Positions 38,815 through 47,461 of a stretch of 64,000 nucleotides of DNA are shown one piece after another. The position numbers and the translations under genes are program-made. Source of the DNA: Actinotalea sp. Marseille-Q4924 (GTDB lineage: Bacteria; Actinomycetota; Actinomycetes; Actinomycetales; Cellulomonadaceae); assembly GCF_916618755.1 (NCBI RefSeq), contig NZ_CAKAKB010000002.1, positions 465,881 through 529,880 of the forward strand. The letters are read 5' to 3'. How positions within the stretch are numbered: the stretch's first letter is position 1; the number at the start of each line of letters is the position of its first letter. A model generated the notes under the pieces. It searched no databases and was not told where the DNA came from. It saw nothing but the letters and a program-made list of their open reading frames with translations.

Positions 38815-39879
38815 TCAGCTGCTGAAGGCGCCGGACTGACGGCCGAGCGGCGTGTGCGCGGGGTCCACGCGCTCGCCCTCGCGGACCTGGCCCGGCGCCG
38901 TCCCGGACCCGAACGGTCGCCCGCCGAGCGCCTCGCGGCCGTGGGCGGTCACCCAGCCCGACAGGTCCGGGCCCTTCGGCACGACCTGGGTGGGGTTGAT
39001 GTCCGTGTGGACGACGTAGTAGTGCTCCTTGATCTGCTGGAAGTCCACCGTGTCGCCGAACCCGGGCGTCTGGAACAGGTCCCGCGCGTACCCCCACAGG
39101 GCGGGCATCTCGCTGAGCTTGTTGCGGTTCGCCTTGAAGTGGCCGTGGTAGACCGCGTCGAAGCGCACGAGCGTGGTGAAGAGCCGCACGTCGGCCTCGG
39201 TGATCGTGTCGCCCACGAGGTAGCGCCGGGTGGTCAGGTGCTCCTCGAGCCGGTCGAGGGCGGCGAAGAGGCGGTCGTAGGCCCGCTCGTAGGCGTCCTG
39301 CGAGCCGGCGAAGCCGCAGCGGTAGACGCCGTTGTTGACGTCCCGGAACACCGTGTCGTTCATCCCGTCGATCTCGTCGCGGAGCCGCTCGGGGTACAGG
39401 TCCGGCGCACCGGCCCGGTGGTGCGCGCGCCACTCGGTGGACAGGTCGAGGGTCAGCTGGGCGTAGTCGTTGGTGACGACGGCGCCGGTCGTGACGTCGA
39501 CCATCGCGGGCACCGTGATGCCCCGGGGGTACTCGGGGTCGCGGCGCAGGTACGCCTCCTGCAGGCGCTCGATGCCCAGCACCGGGTCCCGGCCGTCCGG
39601 GTCCAGGTCGAACGTCCAGGAGCGGGCGTCGTGCGTGGGCCCGGGTGTGCCCAGCGAGATGGCGTCCTCGAGACCTAGCAGCCGCCGCACGATGATGGCG
39701 CGGTTCGCCCACGGGCACGCCCGGGCCGCGACGAGGCGGTACCGCCCGGCTTCCGCCGGGAACCCGTCCTGACCGTCCGCCGTGATGCGCGTGGCGATGT
39801 ACCGGGTGTCGCGGGTGAACTCCTTGCCCTTGACGGTGTACGTCCCGCCGGTGCTGTGCTCGGGGTGGTGCTCGGTCAC
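38815..39879 (-). CDS. Glutathione S-transferase family protein (glutathionyl-hydroquinone reductase type)
   Basis: Omega-class-like thiol transferase of 354 aa related to glutathionyl-hydroquinone reductases (YqjG/PcpF). The catalytic motif is ACPWANR, with Cys as nucleophile; family members usually have CPWAHR. The thioredoxin-like domain is followed by an all-helical C-terminal domain with YERAYDRLFAALDRLEEHL and VGDTITEADVRLFTTLVRFD. Actinobacteria of this group make mycothiol, not glutathione, so the true co-substrate is probably mycothiol. GTG at 39879 is chosen because GAGGAGG lies five bases upstream; the in-frame ATG at 39909 lies inside the operator. A symmetric operator over the -10 suggests induction by electrophiles or quinones. 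Confidence 0.85.
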   Translation of the reverse strand: MTEHHPEHSTGGTYTVKGKEFTRDTRYIATRITADGQDGFPAEAGRYRLVAARACPWANRAIIVRRLLGLEDAISLGTPGPTHDARSWTFDLDPDGRDPVLGIERLQEAYLRRDPEYPRGITVPAMVDVTTGAVVTNDYAQLTLDLSTEWRAHHRAGAPDLYPERLRDEIDGMNDTVFRDVNNGVYRCGFAGSQDAYERAYDRLFAALDRLEEHLTTRRYLVGDTITEADVRLFTTLVRFDAVYHGHFKANRNKLSEMPALWGYARDLFQTPGFGDTVDFQQIKEHYYVVHTDINPTQVVPKGPDLSGWVTAHGREALGGRPFGSGTAPGQVREGERVDPAHTPLGRQSGAFSS

Positions 39880-39891
39880 CGAGGCCTCCTC

Positions 39892-39914
39892 AACTAGTTC
39901 ACGTTTCAACTAGT
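39892..39914 (-). promoter_or_regulatory. Symmetric operator over the GST-family gene promoter
   Basis: On the minus strand ACTAGTT and AACTAGT flank 8 bases, and each arm is itself nearly palindromic; on the plus strand TCAACTAGT occurs twice, 16 bases apart. It overlaps the -10 TAGACT (39912-39917, minus strand). It resembles sites for MarR- or HxlR-type redox regulators; the regulator is not in the window. Confidence 0.65.
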
Positions 39915-39917
39915 CTA
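39912..39917 (-). promoter_or_regulatory. -10 box of the GST-family gene
   Basis: TAGACT on the minus strand, about 30 bases upstream of the GTG at 39879, leaves a short leader with a good ribosome binding site. It is partly covered by the operator. Confidence 0.5.
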
Positions 39918-40017
39918 CGCCGAGGCGCGGGTCGGCGCCAGGGGTCGCGGCGGGTGCGCCGGCCCGCAGACTCCGCCCCGGTCAGACCGGCCGGTAGACG
40001 TGCAGGTCGACCGCTGG

Positions 40018-40797
40018 TCACGGGGCGCCGCGTCCGTGTCGGCCGGCGTCGTCAGCGGCGCCGTCCGCCTGCCGGGGTCGCGCACCGAACACCGCGGTGC
40101 CGATCCGCACCATCGTCGACCCCTCCTCGACGGCGACCTCGAGGTCCCCGCTCATGCCCATCGACAGCTCGCGTGCGGCCGCCGTCCCCGGCGCCCCGGA
40201 CGCGAGGACCTCGTCGCGCAGGCCCCGGAGCCGCGCGAAGCCCTCACGGACGACCGCGTCGTCCTCCGTGGCGGCGCCGATCGTCATGAGGCCCACGAGC
40301 CGCAGGCGCGGGAGCGCCGCGACCGCCCGGGCGAGCTCCACCGCCTGCACCGGCTCGACGCCCGACTTGCTCGGCTCGCCGGAGACGTTCACCTGGACCA
40401 TGACGTCGAGGTCGCGGTCGGTGGTCCCGCACCGCCGGGAGAGCCGCTCCGCCAGAGGGAGGGTGTCGACGCTCTGCACGCAGTCGGCCCAGCGCAGCGC
40501 CGCGTTGACCTTGTTGGACTGCAGGTGGCCGATGAGGTGCCACCGTGGGCGCAGGTCGGCGAGCTCGGGCGCCTTCGCGACGAGCTCCTGGACGGTGTTC
40601 TCCCCGAGCAGGGTCCCCCCCGCGAGCACCGCGTCGCGGACGACGGCGGCCGGCATGCGCTTCGAGGCCAGCAGCAGCCGCACCTCGGCAGGGTCCCGGC
40701 CCGCCGAGCGAGCGGCGGCGGCGACGCGGTCCTGCGCGGCGGCCAGCCGGGCGGCGAGGCCGCCGTCGGGCGCGTCGGGCGGGTGCGTGGCGGTCAC
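40018..40797 (-). CDS. YggS family PLP homeostasis protein
   Basis: PLP-binding alanine-racemase-like barrel of 259 aa (YggS/PROSC/YlmE group), thought to buffer free pyridoxal 5'-phosphate and thereby affect amino acid and keto acid pools. The PLP lysine is Lys46 in LLLASKRMPA. HLIGHLQSNKVNAAL, GLMTIG and LSMGMSGDLEVAVEEGSTMVRIGTA are diagnostic. GTG at 40797 is preferred because a -10 (TACAGT) ends seven bases upstream, making the transcript leaderless; an upstream GTG frame is longer but lies across that promoter. The C-terminus has a short Ala/Asp/Gly tail. It stands alone here, not next to division genes. Confidence 0.9.
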   Translation of the reverse strand: MTATHPPDAPDGGLAARLAAAQDRVAAAARSAGRDPAEVRLLLASKRMPAAVVRDAVLAGGTLLGENTVQELVAKAPELADLRPRWHLIGHLQSNKVNAALRWADCVQSVDTLPLAERLSRRCGTTDRDLDVMVQVNVSGEPSKSGVEPVQAVELARAVAALPRLRLVGLMTIGAATEDDAVVREGFARLRGLRDEVLASGAPGTAAARELSMGMSGDLEVAVEEGSTMVRIGTAVFGARPRQADGAADDAGRHGRGAP

Positions 40798-40804
40798 GCG
40801 CGTG

Positions 40805-40810
40805 ACTGTA
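40805..40810 (-). promoter_or_regulatory. -10 box of the yggS-type gene
   Basis: TACAGT on the minus strand ends seven bases before the GTG at 40797, which fixes that start as leaderless. Confidence 0.5.
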
Positions 40811-40935
40811 TTCCGGGCCGATCGCAGACCGTCGACGGCACCGGCGCGGCCCGGCACGATCAGGGGCGCACGATCAGGGGCGGGTCCGGTGGTTCACCGA
40901 TGTCGGAGCCCGGTACCAGGGGAGAGGCTGGGGAC

Positions 40936-41334
40936 GTGAAGACCCTCCTCAACGTCATCTGGCTGTTCTTCGCCGGCGCCTGGCTGGCGCTGGGCTACGT
41001 CGCCGCCGGCATCGTGTGCTGCCTCCTGGTCGTGACGATCCCGTTCGGCATCGCGGCATTCCGGATCGCCGGCTACGTGCTCTGGCCGTTCGGTCGCACG
41101 GTGGTGGACAAGCCGGGCGCGGGGGCGTGGTCGACGCTGGGGAACGTCGTCTGGCTCGTGGTGGCAGGGGTGTGGCTCGCCATCGGGCACGTGGTCACGG
41201 CCATCCCGCTGTTCGTGTCGATCATCGGAATCCCGATGGGCATCGCGAACCTCAAGCTCATCCCGATCTCGCTGCTGCCGCTCGGCAAGGAGGTCGTCCC
41301 GACCGACCGGCCCTTCGCGGAGCCGGTCCGCTGA
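40936..41334 (+). CDS. YccF domain membrane protein
   Basis: A small inner-membrane protein of 132 aa made of two YccF (DUF307) repeats. Each repeat begins with LLNVIW or LGNVVW, has two hydrophobic helices, and ends with a Phe/Pro-rich turn (VTIPFGIAAFRIAGY and SIIGIPMGIANLKLI). The function of the family is unknown. GTG at 40936 is used because the protein then starts exactly at the domain; ATG 40900 would add 12 residues. It converges on the YbaK gene with a six-base gap. Confidence 0.85.
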   Translation: MKTLLNVIWLFFAGAWLALGYVAAGIVCCLLVVTIPFGIAAFRIAGYVLWPFGRTVVDKPGAGAWSTLGNVVWLVVAGVWLAIGHVVTAIPLFVSIIGIPMGIANLKLIPISLLPLGKEVVPTDRPFAEPVR

Positions 41335-41340
41335 GCGCCG

Positions 41341-41835
41341 TCAGCCGCGGGCCACGTCGGCGACGACGGCGCCGGTGAGCCGCACCAGGTCCGCCGGTGC
41401 GAGGCCGATGTCCAGCCCGCGCCGGCCCCCCGACACGTAGACGACGTCGAAGAGCTCCGCCGTCTCGTCCACCACCGTCCGGTGCCGGGCGCGCTGGCCG
41501 AGCGGGGAGATGCCGCCGACGACGTACCCCGTCGCCCGCTCGGCGACCGGCCGGTCGGCCATGACGGCGCGCTTGGCGCCCACGGCGTGCGCGAGCGCCT
41601 TGAGGTCGAGCAGACCCGTCACCGGGACGACGGCGACGGTCAGCTCCCCGTCGACCACCGCCATGAGCGTCTTGAACACCTGCTCGGCGGGGACGCCGAT
41701 CGCCTGCGCCGCCTCCAGGCCGTACCCGAGGTCCGAGGCAGGGTCGTGCTCGTACGGGTGGACGGTGTGCGCCACCCCGGCCGCCTCGAGGGCGACGAGC
41801 GCGGGCGTCCCGGACGGACCCTTCTTCCTGGCCAC
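41341..41835 (-). CDS. ybaK: Cys-tRNA(Pro)/aminoacyl-tRNA deacylase (YbaK/EbsC family)
   Basis: A trans-editing protein of 164 aa that clears mischarged Cys-tRNA-Pro. It has the INS-like fold features of YbaK: TPALVALEAAGVAHTVHPYEHDP at the N-terminus, QVFKTLMAVVDGELTVAVVPV with the catalytic-site lysine, LDLKALAHAVGAKRAVMAD, and GYVVGGISPLGQR near the end. Length matches the family. Starts at an ATG with no strong ribosome binding site. It is downstream of the helicase on the same strand but 53 bases away from that gene's stop on the far side, so each is likely expressed separately. Confidence 0.9.
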   Translation of the reverse strand: MARKKGPSGTPALVALEAAGVAHTVHPYEHDPASDLGYGLEAAQAIGVPAEQVFKTLMAVVDGELTVAVVPVTGLLDLKALAHAVGAKRAVMADRPVAERATGYVVGGISPLGQRARHRTVVDETAELFDVVYVSGGRRGLDIGLAPADLVRLTGAVVADVARG

Positions 41836-41888
41836 GGCGCGACTCTACGAGAGCGCCGGGTCACCCCACGAGCGCGCGGGGCGCGCCG

Positions 41889-44567
41889 TCAGAGTCGCCC
41901 GGCCGCCGTCACGACGAGCGCCGGCTCCCCGCGCTCGTCGCTCGCAGCCAGGTCGACGACCACGTCGATGCGCCAGTCGCGGTCACCGGCCGGGTCCTCG
42001 AGGACCTGGCGGACCTCCCAGCGCTCGGCAGTGCCGTCGGCGGCCGGCCGTTCCGTGATCATGAGGAGGGCCGGACCCCGCGCGTCCGGACCGGTGCCCA
42101 TCTCGTCGTGCTCGTCGAAGTACGGGTCCAGCGCGTCGGCCCACCGGTCCGCGTCCCACGCAGCGCCGTCGGCGTCCACGTCGCCCAGCGCCCCGAGGGC
42201 CGCCCAGCGCTCGCGGGCGGCCAGCTCCACCCGGCGGAAGAGCGCGTTGCGGACGAGCACGCGGAAGGCGCGGCGGTTGGCGGTGATGCGGGTCGTCGTC
42301 GTGCCGTCGCCCAGGTCGGCCGGCTGCGCCGAGCCGTCGCGGCCGGCCGCGAAGGCCTCGGGGTCGCGGAGCCGCTCCCACTCATCGAGCAGGCTGGAGT
42401 CCGTGCCACGGACCAGCTCGCCCAGCCACTCCAGCAAGTCCTCGAGCTGCTCGTCGCGTCGCTCCGCCGGGACGGTCTGGCGCAGGGCGCGGTACGCGTC
42501 GGCGAGGTAGCGCAGCAGGACGCCCTCGGTCCTCTCCAGGCCGTACACCGAGACGAACTCCGTGAACGTCATCGCGCGCTCGTGCAGGTCGCGCACGACC
42601 GACTTCGGCGAGATCTGGTGGTCGGCGACCCACGGGTTGCTGCGCCGGTAGATCGTGAAGGCGGCCTCCAGCAGCTCGGCGAGCGGCTTGGGGTAGGTGA
42701 CGTCCTCCAGGAGCGCCATCCGCTCGTCGTAGTCGTACCCCTCGGCCTTCATGGCGGCCACGGCCTCGCCGCGCGCCCGGTTCTCCTGGGCCGCGAGCAC
42801 CTGGCGGGGGTCGTCCAAGGTCGCCTCGATGACCGACACGACGTCCAGCGCGTACGACGGCGCCTCGCGGTCCAGGACGTCCAGGGCGGCGTACGCGAAG
42901 GGCGACAGCGGCTGGTTGAGGGCGAAGTCGGGGGGCACGTCCACGGTGAGCCGCACGGTCCACCCCGCACCGTCCTGGCGGCGCACGCGCTCGACCACCC
43001 CGGCGGTCCGGAGCGAGCGGTAGATGCGGACAGCCTGGCGCGCGTGCCGGCCGCGAGCCGCCTCCGGCTCGTGATTGTCCGTGAGCAGCCGGCGCATCGC
43101 CGCCACCGGGTCGCCCGGCCGGGACAGGACGTTGAGGACCATCGCGTGGGTGACGGCGAAGCTCGACGTCAGCGGCTCGGGCGGGGCGTCGCGGAGCCGC
43201 TCGAACGTCTTGTCGGTCCAGTTGACCGAGCCCTCCGGTGCCTTCTTCCGGACGATCTTCTTCAGCTTCTTCGGGTCGTCGCCCGCCTTGGCGAGCAGCT
43301 TGCGGTTCTCGACCACGTGGTCCGGCGCCATGACGAGCACCTCTCCCACGGTGTCGTAGCCCGCACGGCCCGCACGGCCGGCGATCTGGTGGAACTCGCG
43401 CGCCGACAGGTGGCGCATCCGCACGCCGTCGTACTTGACGAGAGACGTGAGCACGACGGTGCGGATGGGCACGTTGATGCCCACGCCGAGGGTGTCGGTG
43501 CCGCAGACGACAGTGAGCAGCCCCTTCTGGGTCAGACGCTCCACGACCCGGCGGTAGCGCGGCAGCATGCCGGCGTGGTGCACGCCCACGCCGTGCCGCA
43601 GGAACCGGGAGAGCGTCCTGCCGAAGCCGGTGCCGAAGCGGAAGGCGCCGAGCTCCTCGGCGATGGCGTCCCGCTGGGTCCGCGAGGCGACCGCGCTGGA
43701 CAGGAGCGACTGCGCCCGCTCGACGGCGTCCTTCTGGGTGAAGTGGACGAGGTAGACGGGAGCCCGCCGCGTGTGCACGAGCTCCTCGACCACCTCGTGC
43801 AGCGGCTCGACGACGTAGGAGAACGTCAGTGGCACGGGCCGCTCGGCGTTCGCCACCTCGGCGACCGGGACGCCCGTGCGCCGACGCAGGTCCTCGGCGA
43901 AGAACGTCGTGTCGCCCAGCGTCGCCGACATGAGCAGGAACTGGGTGCGGGGGAGCTCCAGCAGCGGCACCTGCCAGGCCCAGCCGCGCTGGGGGTCGGC
44001 GTAGAAGTGGAACTCGTCCATCACGACCTGGCCGACGGCGTCCTCGCCGGGCACCGCCGGGTCGTCGACGTGACCGGGCGCCTCGGCGATGCCCTCGCCG
44101 GTGCGCAGCGCGATGTTCGCCAGGATCTCCGCCGTGCAGCAGATGATCGGGGCCCCGGGGTTGACGCTGCTGTCGCCGGTCATCATCCCGACGCGGTCCG
44201 ACCCGAACGCCGCGACCAGGTCGAAGAACTTCTCGCTGACGAGCGCCTTGAGCGGCGCCGTGTAGTAGGTCCGGCGTCCCTGGGCCAGGGCCACGAAGTG
44301 CGCCGCCATCGCCACGAGCGACTTCCCCGAGCCCGTGGGCGTCGACAGGATCACGTGCGACCCCGTGACCAGCTCGAGCAGCGCCTCCTGCTGGGCCGGG
44401 TACAGGTCGAGGCCGCGCTCGGCGGCCCAGCCCACGAACGCCTCGTAGAGCGCGTCGGGGTCGTGGGGGTCGTCGGGGATGCGGGCGGCCAGGTCGGGCA
44501 CGGGCTCCGTCGGGGCCCGTGACGGGCCGGTCGACGTCGCGATGGAGGTGCCGGGGGAGGAGGTCAT
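41889..44567 (-). CDS. Ski2-like DEAD/DEAH box RNA helicase (DUF3516)
   Basis: Superfamily 2 helicase of 892 aa, like actinobacterial Ski2/Mtr4-type helicases. Walker A is STPTGSGKS (near residue 80), the DEVH-type box reads VVMDEFHFY, motif III is LMSATLGD, and helicase-C motifs include VGVHHAGMLPRYR and HQIAGRAGRAGYD. The C-terminal third is the DUF3516 region, ending in a NTF2-like fold (RWADALDPYFDEHDEMGTGPDARG). It probably unwinds structured RNA in turnover. ATG at 44567 has GAGG nine bases upstream; the ATG at 44576 lacks spacing. The longer upstream frame is low-complexity and not part of the gene. Confidence 0.9.
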   Translation of the reverse strand: MTSSPGTSIATSTGPSRAPTEPVPDLAARIPDDPHDPDALYEAFVGWAAERGLDLYPAQQEALLELVTGSHVILSTPTGSGKSLVAMAAHFVALAQGRRTYYTAPLKALVSEKFFDLVAAFGSDRVGMMTGDSSVNPGAPIICCTAEILANIALRTGEGIAEAPGHVDDPAVPGEDAVGQVVMDEFHFYADPQRGWAWQVPLLELPRTQFLLMSATLGDTTFFAEDLRRRTGVPVAEVANAERPVPLTFSYVVEPLHEVVEELVHTRRAPVYLVHFTQKDAVERAQSLLSSAVASRTQRDAIAEELGAFRFGTGFGRTLSRFLRHGVGVHHAGMLPRYRRVVERLTQKGLLTVVCGTDTLGVGINVPIRTVVLTSLVKYDGVRMRHLSAREFHQIAGRAGRAGYDTVGEVLVMAPDHVVENRKLLAKAGDDPKKLKKIVRKKAPEGSVNWTDKTFERLRDAPPEPLTSSFAVTHAMVLNVLSRPGDPVAAMRRLLTDNHEPEAARGRHARQAVRIYRSLRTAGVVERVRRQDGAGWTVRLTVDVPPDFALNQPLSPFAYAALDVLDREAPSYALDVVSVIEATLDDPRQVLAAQENRARGEAVAAMKAEGYDYDERMALLEDVTYPKPLAELLEAAFTIYRRSNPWVADHQISPKSVVRDLHERAMTFTEFVSVYGLERTEGVLLRYLADAYRALRQTVPAERRDEQLEDLLEWLGELVRGTDSSLLDEWERLRDPEAFAAGRDGSAQPADLGDGTTTTRITANRRAFRVLVRNALFRRVELAARERWAALGALGDVDADGAAWDADRWADALDPYFDEHDEMGTGPDARGPALLMITERPAADGTAERWEVRQVLEDPAGDRDWRIDVVVDLAASDERGEPALVVTAAGRL

Positions 44568-44667
44568 CGCCGCCATCCTCGCAGGCGTCACCGACGGGCG
44601 GGCCCACGGGGCGTCCGGCCCTTGCGCCCGGAGGCGCGCGGGTGTCCTCTGGTGGTGGAGGTGCACC

Positions 44668-45045
44668 ATGTCCGCCGTCGCACCAGCCTCCCCGCCCCTG
44701 GGCCGCCCGTACACCGCGGCCCGTCGCCACCTGCGCCGCGCCTGGGTCGCCGTGGCTCTCGTGCCGGTCGCGTTCGTGGTGGCGATGCTCGTCGGTGACG
44801 GTGTGGGGTCGCTCCTCGGGTACGAGAGCGGCTCCGTCGACCCGACGCCCGAGGTCTTCCTCCTCGCAGGCCTCCCCGCCACCGTGATCGGCCTGGCCCC
44901 CGCGGTCTTCGCCCTCGTCAACGGCCGGCGTGCCGAGCGTGAGGGTGAGCCCCAGGGCCTGGTCCCCACCGTGATCGGCGCTGTGGTGGCGCTCTACTGG
45001 CTCGCGACGCCGATCCTCACGGGGGTCGCCGGGCTGCTCGGCTGA
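44668..45045 (+). CDS. Small three-helix membrane protein of unknown function
   Basis: A protein of 125 aa with three predicted membrane segments: WVAVALVPVAFVVAMLVGDG, VFLLAGLPATVIGLAPAVFA and TVIGAVVALYWLATPILTG. A basic stretch (RRHLRRA) precedes the first, so the N-terminus is cytoplasmic. ATG at 44668 has GGAGGTG about six bases upstream. It is divergent from the helicase and its last 52 bases overlap the 3' end of the convergent next gene. No family is recognised. Confidence 0.7.
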   Translation: MSAVAPASPPLGRPYTAARRHLRRAWVAVALVPVAFVVAMLVGDGVGSLLGYESGSVDPTPEVFLLAGLPATVIGLAPAVFALVNGRRAEREGEPQGLVPTVIGAVVALYWLATPILTGVAGLLG

Positions 45046-45992
45046 GGAGCCGGTCGGTCGCCGCCGACAGCGGTGCCGCACAGGTCCGCCAGCCGCGCCC
45101 GCAGCGGTGCAGCGCGCTCGGAGAACGCACGCTGCCGGCGCACGTACTCCGCCTTGCCCTCCGGCGTCTCGACGGCGACCACCGGCTCACCGAGGGCGCT
45201 GACGTCGTACGGCGAGGCCTGCATGTCCAGGCGCCGCACGTCCGACGCGAGCCGGAAGGCCTCGAGCAGCACGTCGCCCGGGACGAGCGGGCCGAGCTTG
45301 AGCGACCACTTGAGCAGGTCCATGGTGGCGTGCAGGCAGCCGGGCTGCTCCATCGCGGGCTGCGTCTCGCGGGTCGGCTGCAGCGCGTTGCGCCCGGTGG
45401 CCTCCGGGGTGAAGAACCGGAAGGCGTCGAAGTGGGAGCACCGGATCGCGTGCCGCTCGACGACGGCGTCCGTGCCCTCCCTCCCCAAGCGCAGCGGGAG
45501 GGCGTGCCGGCGGCCGACGTCGTCCTGGCGGTACACCATCGCCCACTCGTGCAGCCCCAGGCAGCCCAGGTGAGCGGGACGCGCCGCCGTGGCGACGAGC
45601 AGGTCACGGACGTAGCGCACCGTGCCCGCGCGGTCGGCGAGGTACGCGTCGAGGTCGAGCCCCACCGCGTGGTCGTCGTCCGTCGTGTACCAGCGCCAGG
45701 CCGCGTGCGGGGCCGGCCCGTCGGGACCCGGCGCGAGGCGCACGCCGGCACCCGGGTGCCAGCGGCGCAGGGCGGCGGGCTTGAGCGCGTAGTACTCGTA
45801 GAGGAAGTCCTCGACCGGGTGCTTCTCGCCGGTGGCGCGCCGCGCGCGGTGCGCGGCGGTGAGGGCGTCGGCGTGAGCGGCGTGCTCGTCCGCGTGCCGC
45901 CGCCACTGCGTCGGGGTGAGGGTGAGGGGCGCGGGCGACGTCGCGACGGTCTCGGGCTCGAAGGGGCCCGACGGAGCGGTCGGGGACGTCAC
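44994..45992 (-). CDS. Conserved actinobacterial protein, often labelled 3-methyladenine DNA glycosylase
   Basis: A soluble protein of 332 aa with conserved-looking segments HPVEDFLYEYYALKPAALRRWHPG, AAWRWYTTDD, LHEWAMVYRQ, IRCSHFDAFRFFTPEA and QPGCLHATMDLLKW. Homologues in actinobacteria are often annotated 3-methyladenine DNA glycosylase, but I see no helix-hairpin-helix or AAG/TAG active-site pattern to support that. The His/Cys/Glu content (HEW, CSHFDAF, GCLHATMD) could suit a metal site; that is speculation. It overlaps the small membrane protein gene tail-to-tail by 52 bases. Confidence 0.7.
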   Translation of the reverse strand: MTSPTAPSGPFEPETVATSPAPLTLTPTQWRRHADEHAAHADALTAAHRARRATGEKHPVEDFLYEYYALKPAALRRWHPGAGVRLAPGPDGPAPHAAWRWYTTDDDHAVGLDLDAYLADRAGTVRYVRDLLVATAARPAHLGCLGLHEWAMVYRQDDVGRRHALPLRLGREGTDAVVERHAIRCSHFDAFRFFTPEATGRNALQPTRETQPAMEQPGCLHATMDLLKWSLKLGPLVPGDVLLEAFRLASDVRRLDMQASPYDVSALGEPVVAVETPEGKAEYVRRQRAFSERAAPLRARLADLCGTAVGGDRPAPQPSSPATPVRIGVASQ

Positions 45993-46052
45993 GCCCCGAG
46001 GGTACGTCGCCCGCTCGTCGTCGGACCGGCGGTCGAGCTCACGGGGCTGCGT

Positions 46053-47366
46053 TCACGCCCGGAGCCGCTCCGGGCCGCCGTCCCGGTGCCGTCGCGCACG
46101 GAGGTGCTCGACGAACCAGTCCCGCGCCGCCTCGGCCACCACGTCCAGCGTCCCCGGCTCCTCGAAGAGGTGCCCGGCCCCGGGGACGACGACGAGCCGG
46201 GCCTCGCAGCGCAGCATCCGCAGCGCGCGCTCGTTGAGGTCCAGCACCACGGGGTCGTCCTGCCCGACGACGAGCAGCGTGGGGACCCGCACGGCCGGCA
46301 GGCGCAGGGCCGCGAGGTCGGGCCGTCCGCCGCGCGAGACGACCGCCGCGACCGGTGAGCCCGGCTCCGCCGCGGTCAGGAGGGCGACGGCTGCGCCCGT
46401 GCTGGCCCCGTAGAGCCCGATCGGCAGGCCGGCCGTCGTGGGCAGGTCCGTGAGGTGCCGGACGACGAGGCCCAGTCGTGCCGCCAGCAGCTCCACGTCG
46501 ACCGGCGTCGCGTGGCCGTCCTGCTCGGTCGGGTCGAGCAGGTCCAGCAGGACCGTCCCCAGCCGCGCCTCCTGCAGCACCCGCGCCACGGCCCGGTTGC
46601 GGGGGCTGTGCCGGCTGCTGCCGGTCCCGTGGGCGAACACCACCAGACCTCGCGCGCCTGCCGGCAGGACGAGGTCGCCGACGAGGCCGGCACCGTCCGC
46701 CGGGACCGCCATCGTGACGTGCGAGGGCGGCGCGACCCCGGACAGGCACGCCAGGACCTCCTCGTCGCTCGTCTGGCGGAAATCGTCGTAGAACTCGCCG
46801 ATCGAGCCGAGAAACCGCGGGGTGCGGACCGCCACGAGCTCGTCGGCGGCACCCGCGAGCCGCCCCTCCCAGCCGGCCGGCGCCACGGGGACGGCCAGGA
46901 CCACGTGCGTGGCGCCGAGGGCCCGGACGACCTGGCACGCCGCGCGGGCCGTGGAGCCGGTGGCCACCCCGTCGTCGACGACCACGGCCGTCCGGCCCGC
47001 CACGGGTACCCGGGGGCGGTCCCCGCGGAACCGTGCGGTGCGGCGCTCGAGCTCCGCGCGCTCCCGGGTCGCGACCTCCTCGAGGTCGCCCCGGCTCAGG
47101 CGGGCCGACCGCAGGACGTGCTCGTCGACGACCATGACGCCGCCCTCGCCGACGGCGCCCATCGCCAGCTCCGGCTGCCAGGGCACCCCCAGCTTCCGTA
47201 CGACCACGACGTCCAGGGGCGCTCCGAGCCACTCGGCGACCTGCGCGGCGACCGGCACGCCGCCGCGTGGCAGGCCGAGGACGACCACGTCGCGACCCCG
47301 GAGGTGCTCCAGCAACGGTGCGAGCCGGCGGCCCGCCTCCTCACGGTCGGTGATAGCGCATGTCAC
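46053..47366 (-). CDS. Phosphoribosyltransferase-alpha/beta hydrolase fusion protein
   Basis: A two-domain protein of about 437 aa. The N-terminal ~210 residues are a type I phosphoribosyltransferase-like domain, with the PRPP loop VVVDDGVATGSTARA and a flexible loop near AMGAVGEGGVMVVDEHVL. The C-terminal ~225 residues are a dienelactone-hydrolase-like alpha/beta hydrolase with the nucleophile elbow YGASTGAA, Asp in VVGQDDPVV and His in VPGAGHLFEEPG. The two halves are often separate or fused genes in actinobacteria; substrates are unknown. GGAGG at 47379-47375 supports GTG at 47366 or 47369; ATG at 47384 would overlap the site. It is divergent from the PNPOx gene. Confidence 0.82.
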   Translation of the reverse strand: MTCAITDREEAGRRLAPLLEHLRGRDVVVLGLPRGGVPVAAQVAEWLGAPLDVVVVRKLGVPWQPELAMGAVGEGGVMVVDEHVLRSARLSRGDLEEVATRERAELERRTARFRGDRPRVPVAGRTAVVVDDGVATGSTARAACQVVRALGATHVVLAVPVAPAGWEGRLAGAADELVAVRTPRFLGSIGEFYDDFRQTSDEEVLACLSGVAPPSHVTMAVPADGAGLVGDLVLPAGARGLVVFAHGTGSSRHSPRNRAVARVLQEARLGTVLLDLLDPTEQDGHATPVDVELLAARLGLVVRHLTDLPTTAGLPIGLYGASTGAAVALLTAAEPGSPVAAVVSRGGRPDLAALRLPAVRVPTLLVVGQDDPVVLDLNERALRMLRCEARLVVVPGAGHLFEEPGTLDVVAEAARDWFVEHLRARRHRDGGPERLRA

Positions 47367-47448
47367 CACCCCCACCTCCACCATGGCCCCGGTGGGCCCC
47401 GCCGTCCATCCGTCCACCCGTCCGCCGTCCGAGGGACGCCGCCTGGGC

Positions 47449-47454
47449 TAGCGT
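47449..47454 (+). promoter_or_regulatory. -10 box of the PNPOx family gene
   Basis: TAGCGT ends seven bases before the ATG at 47462, pointing to a leaderless transcript. Confidence 0.45.
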
Positions 47455-47461
47455 CGGGGCC

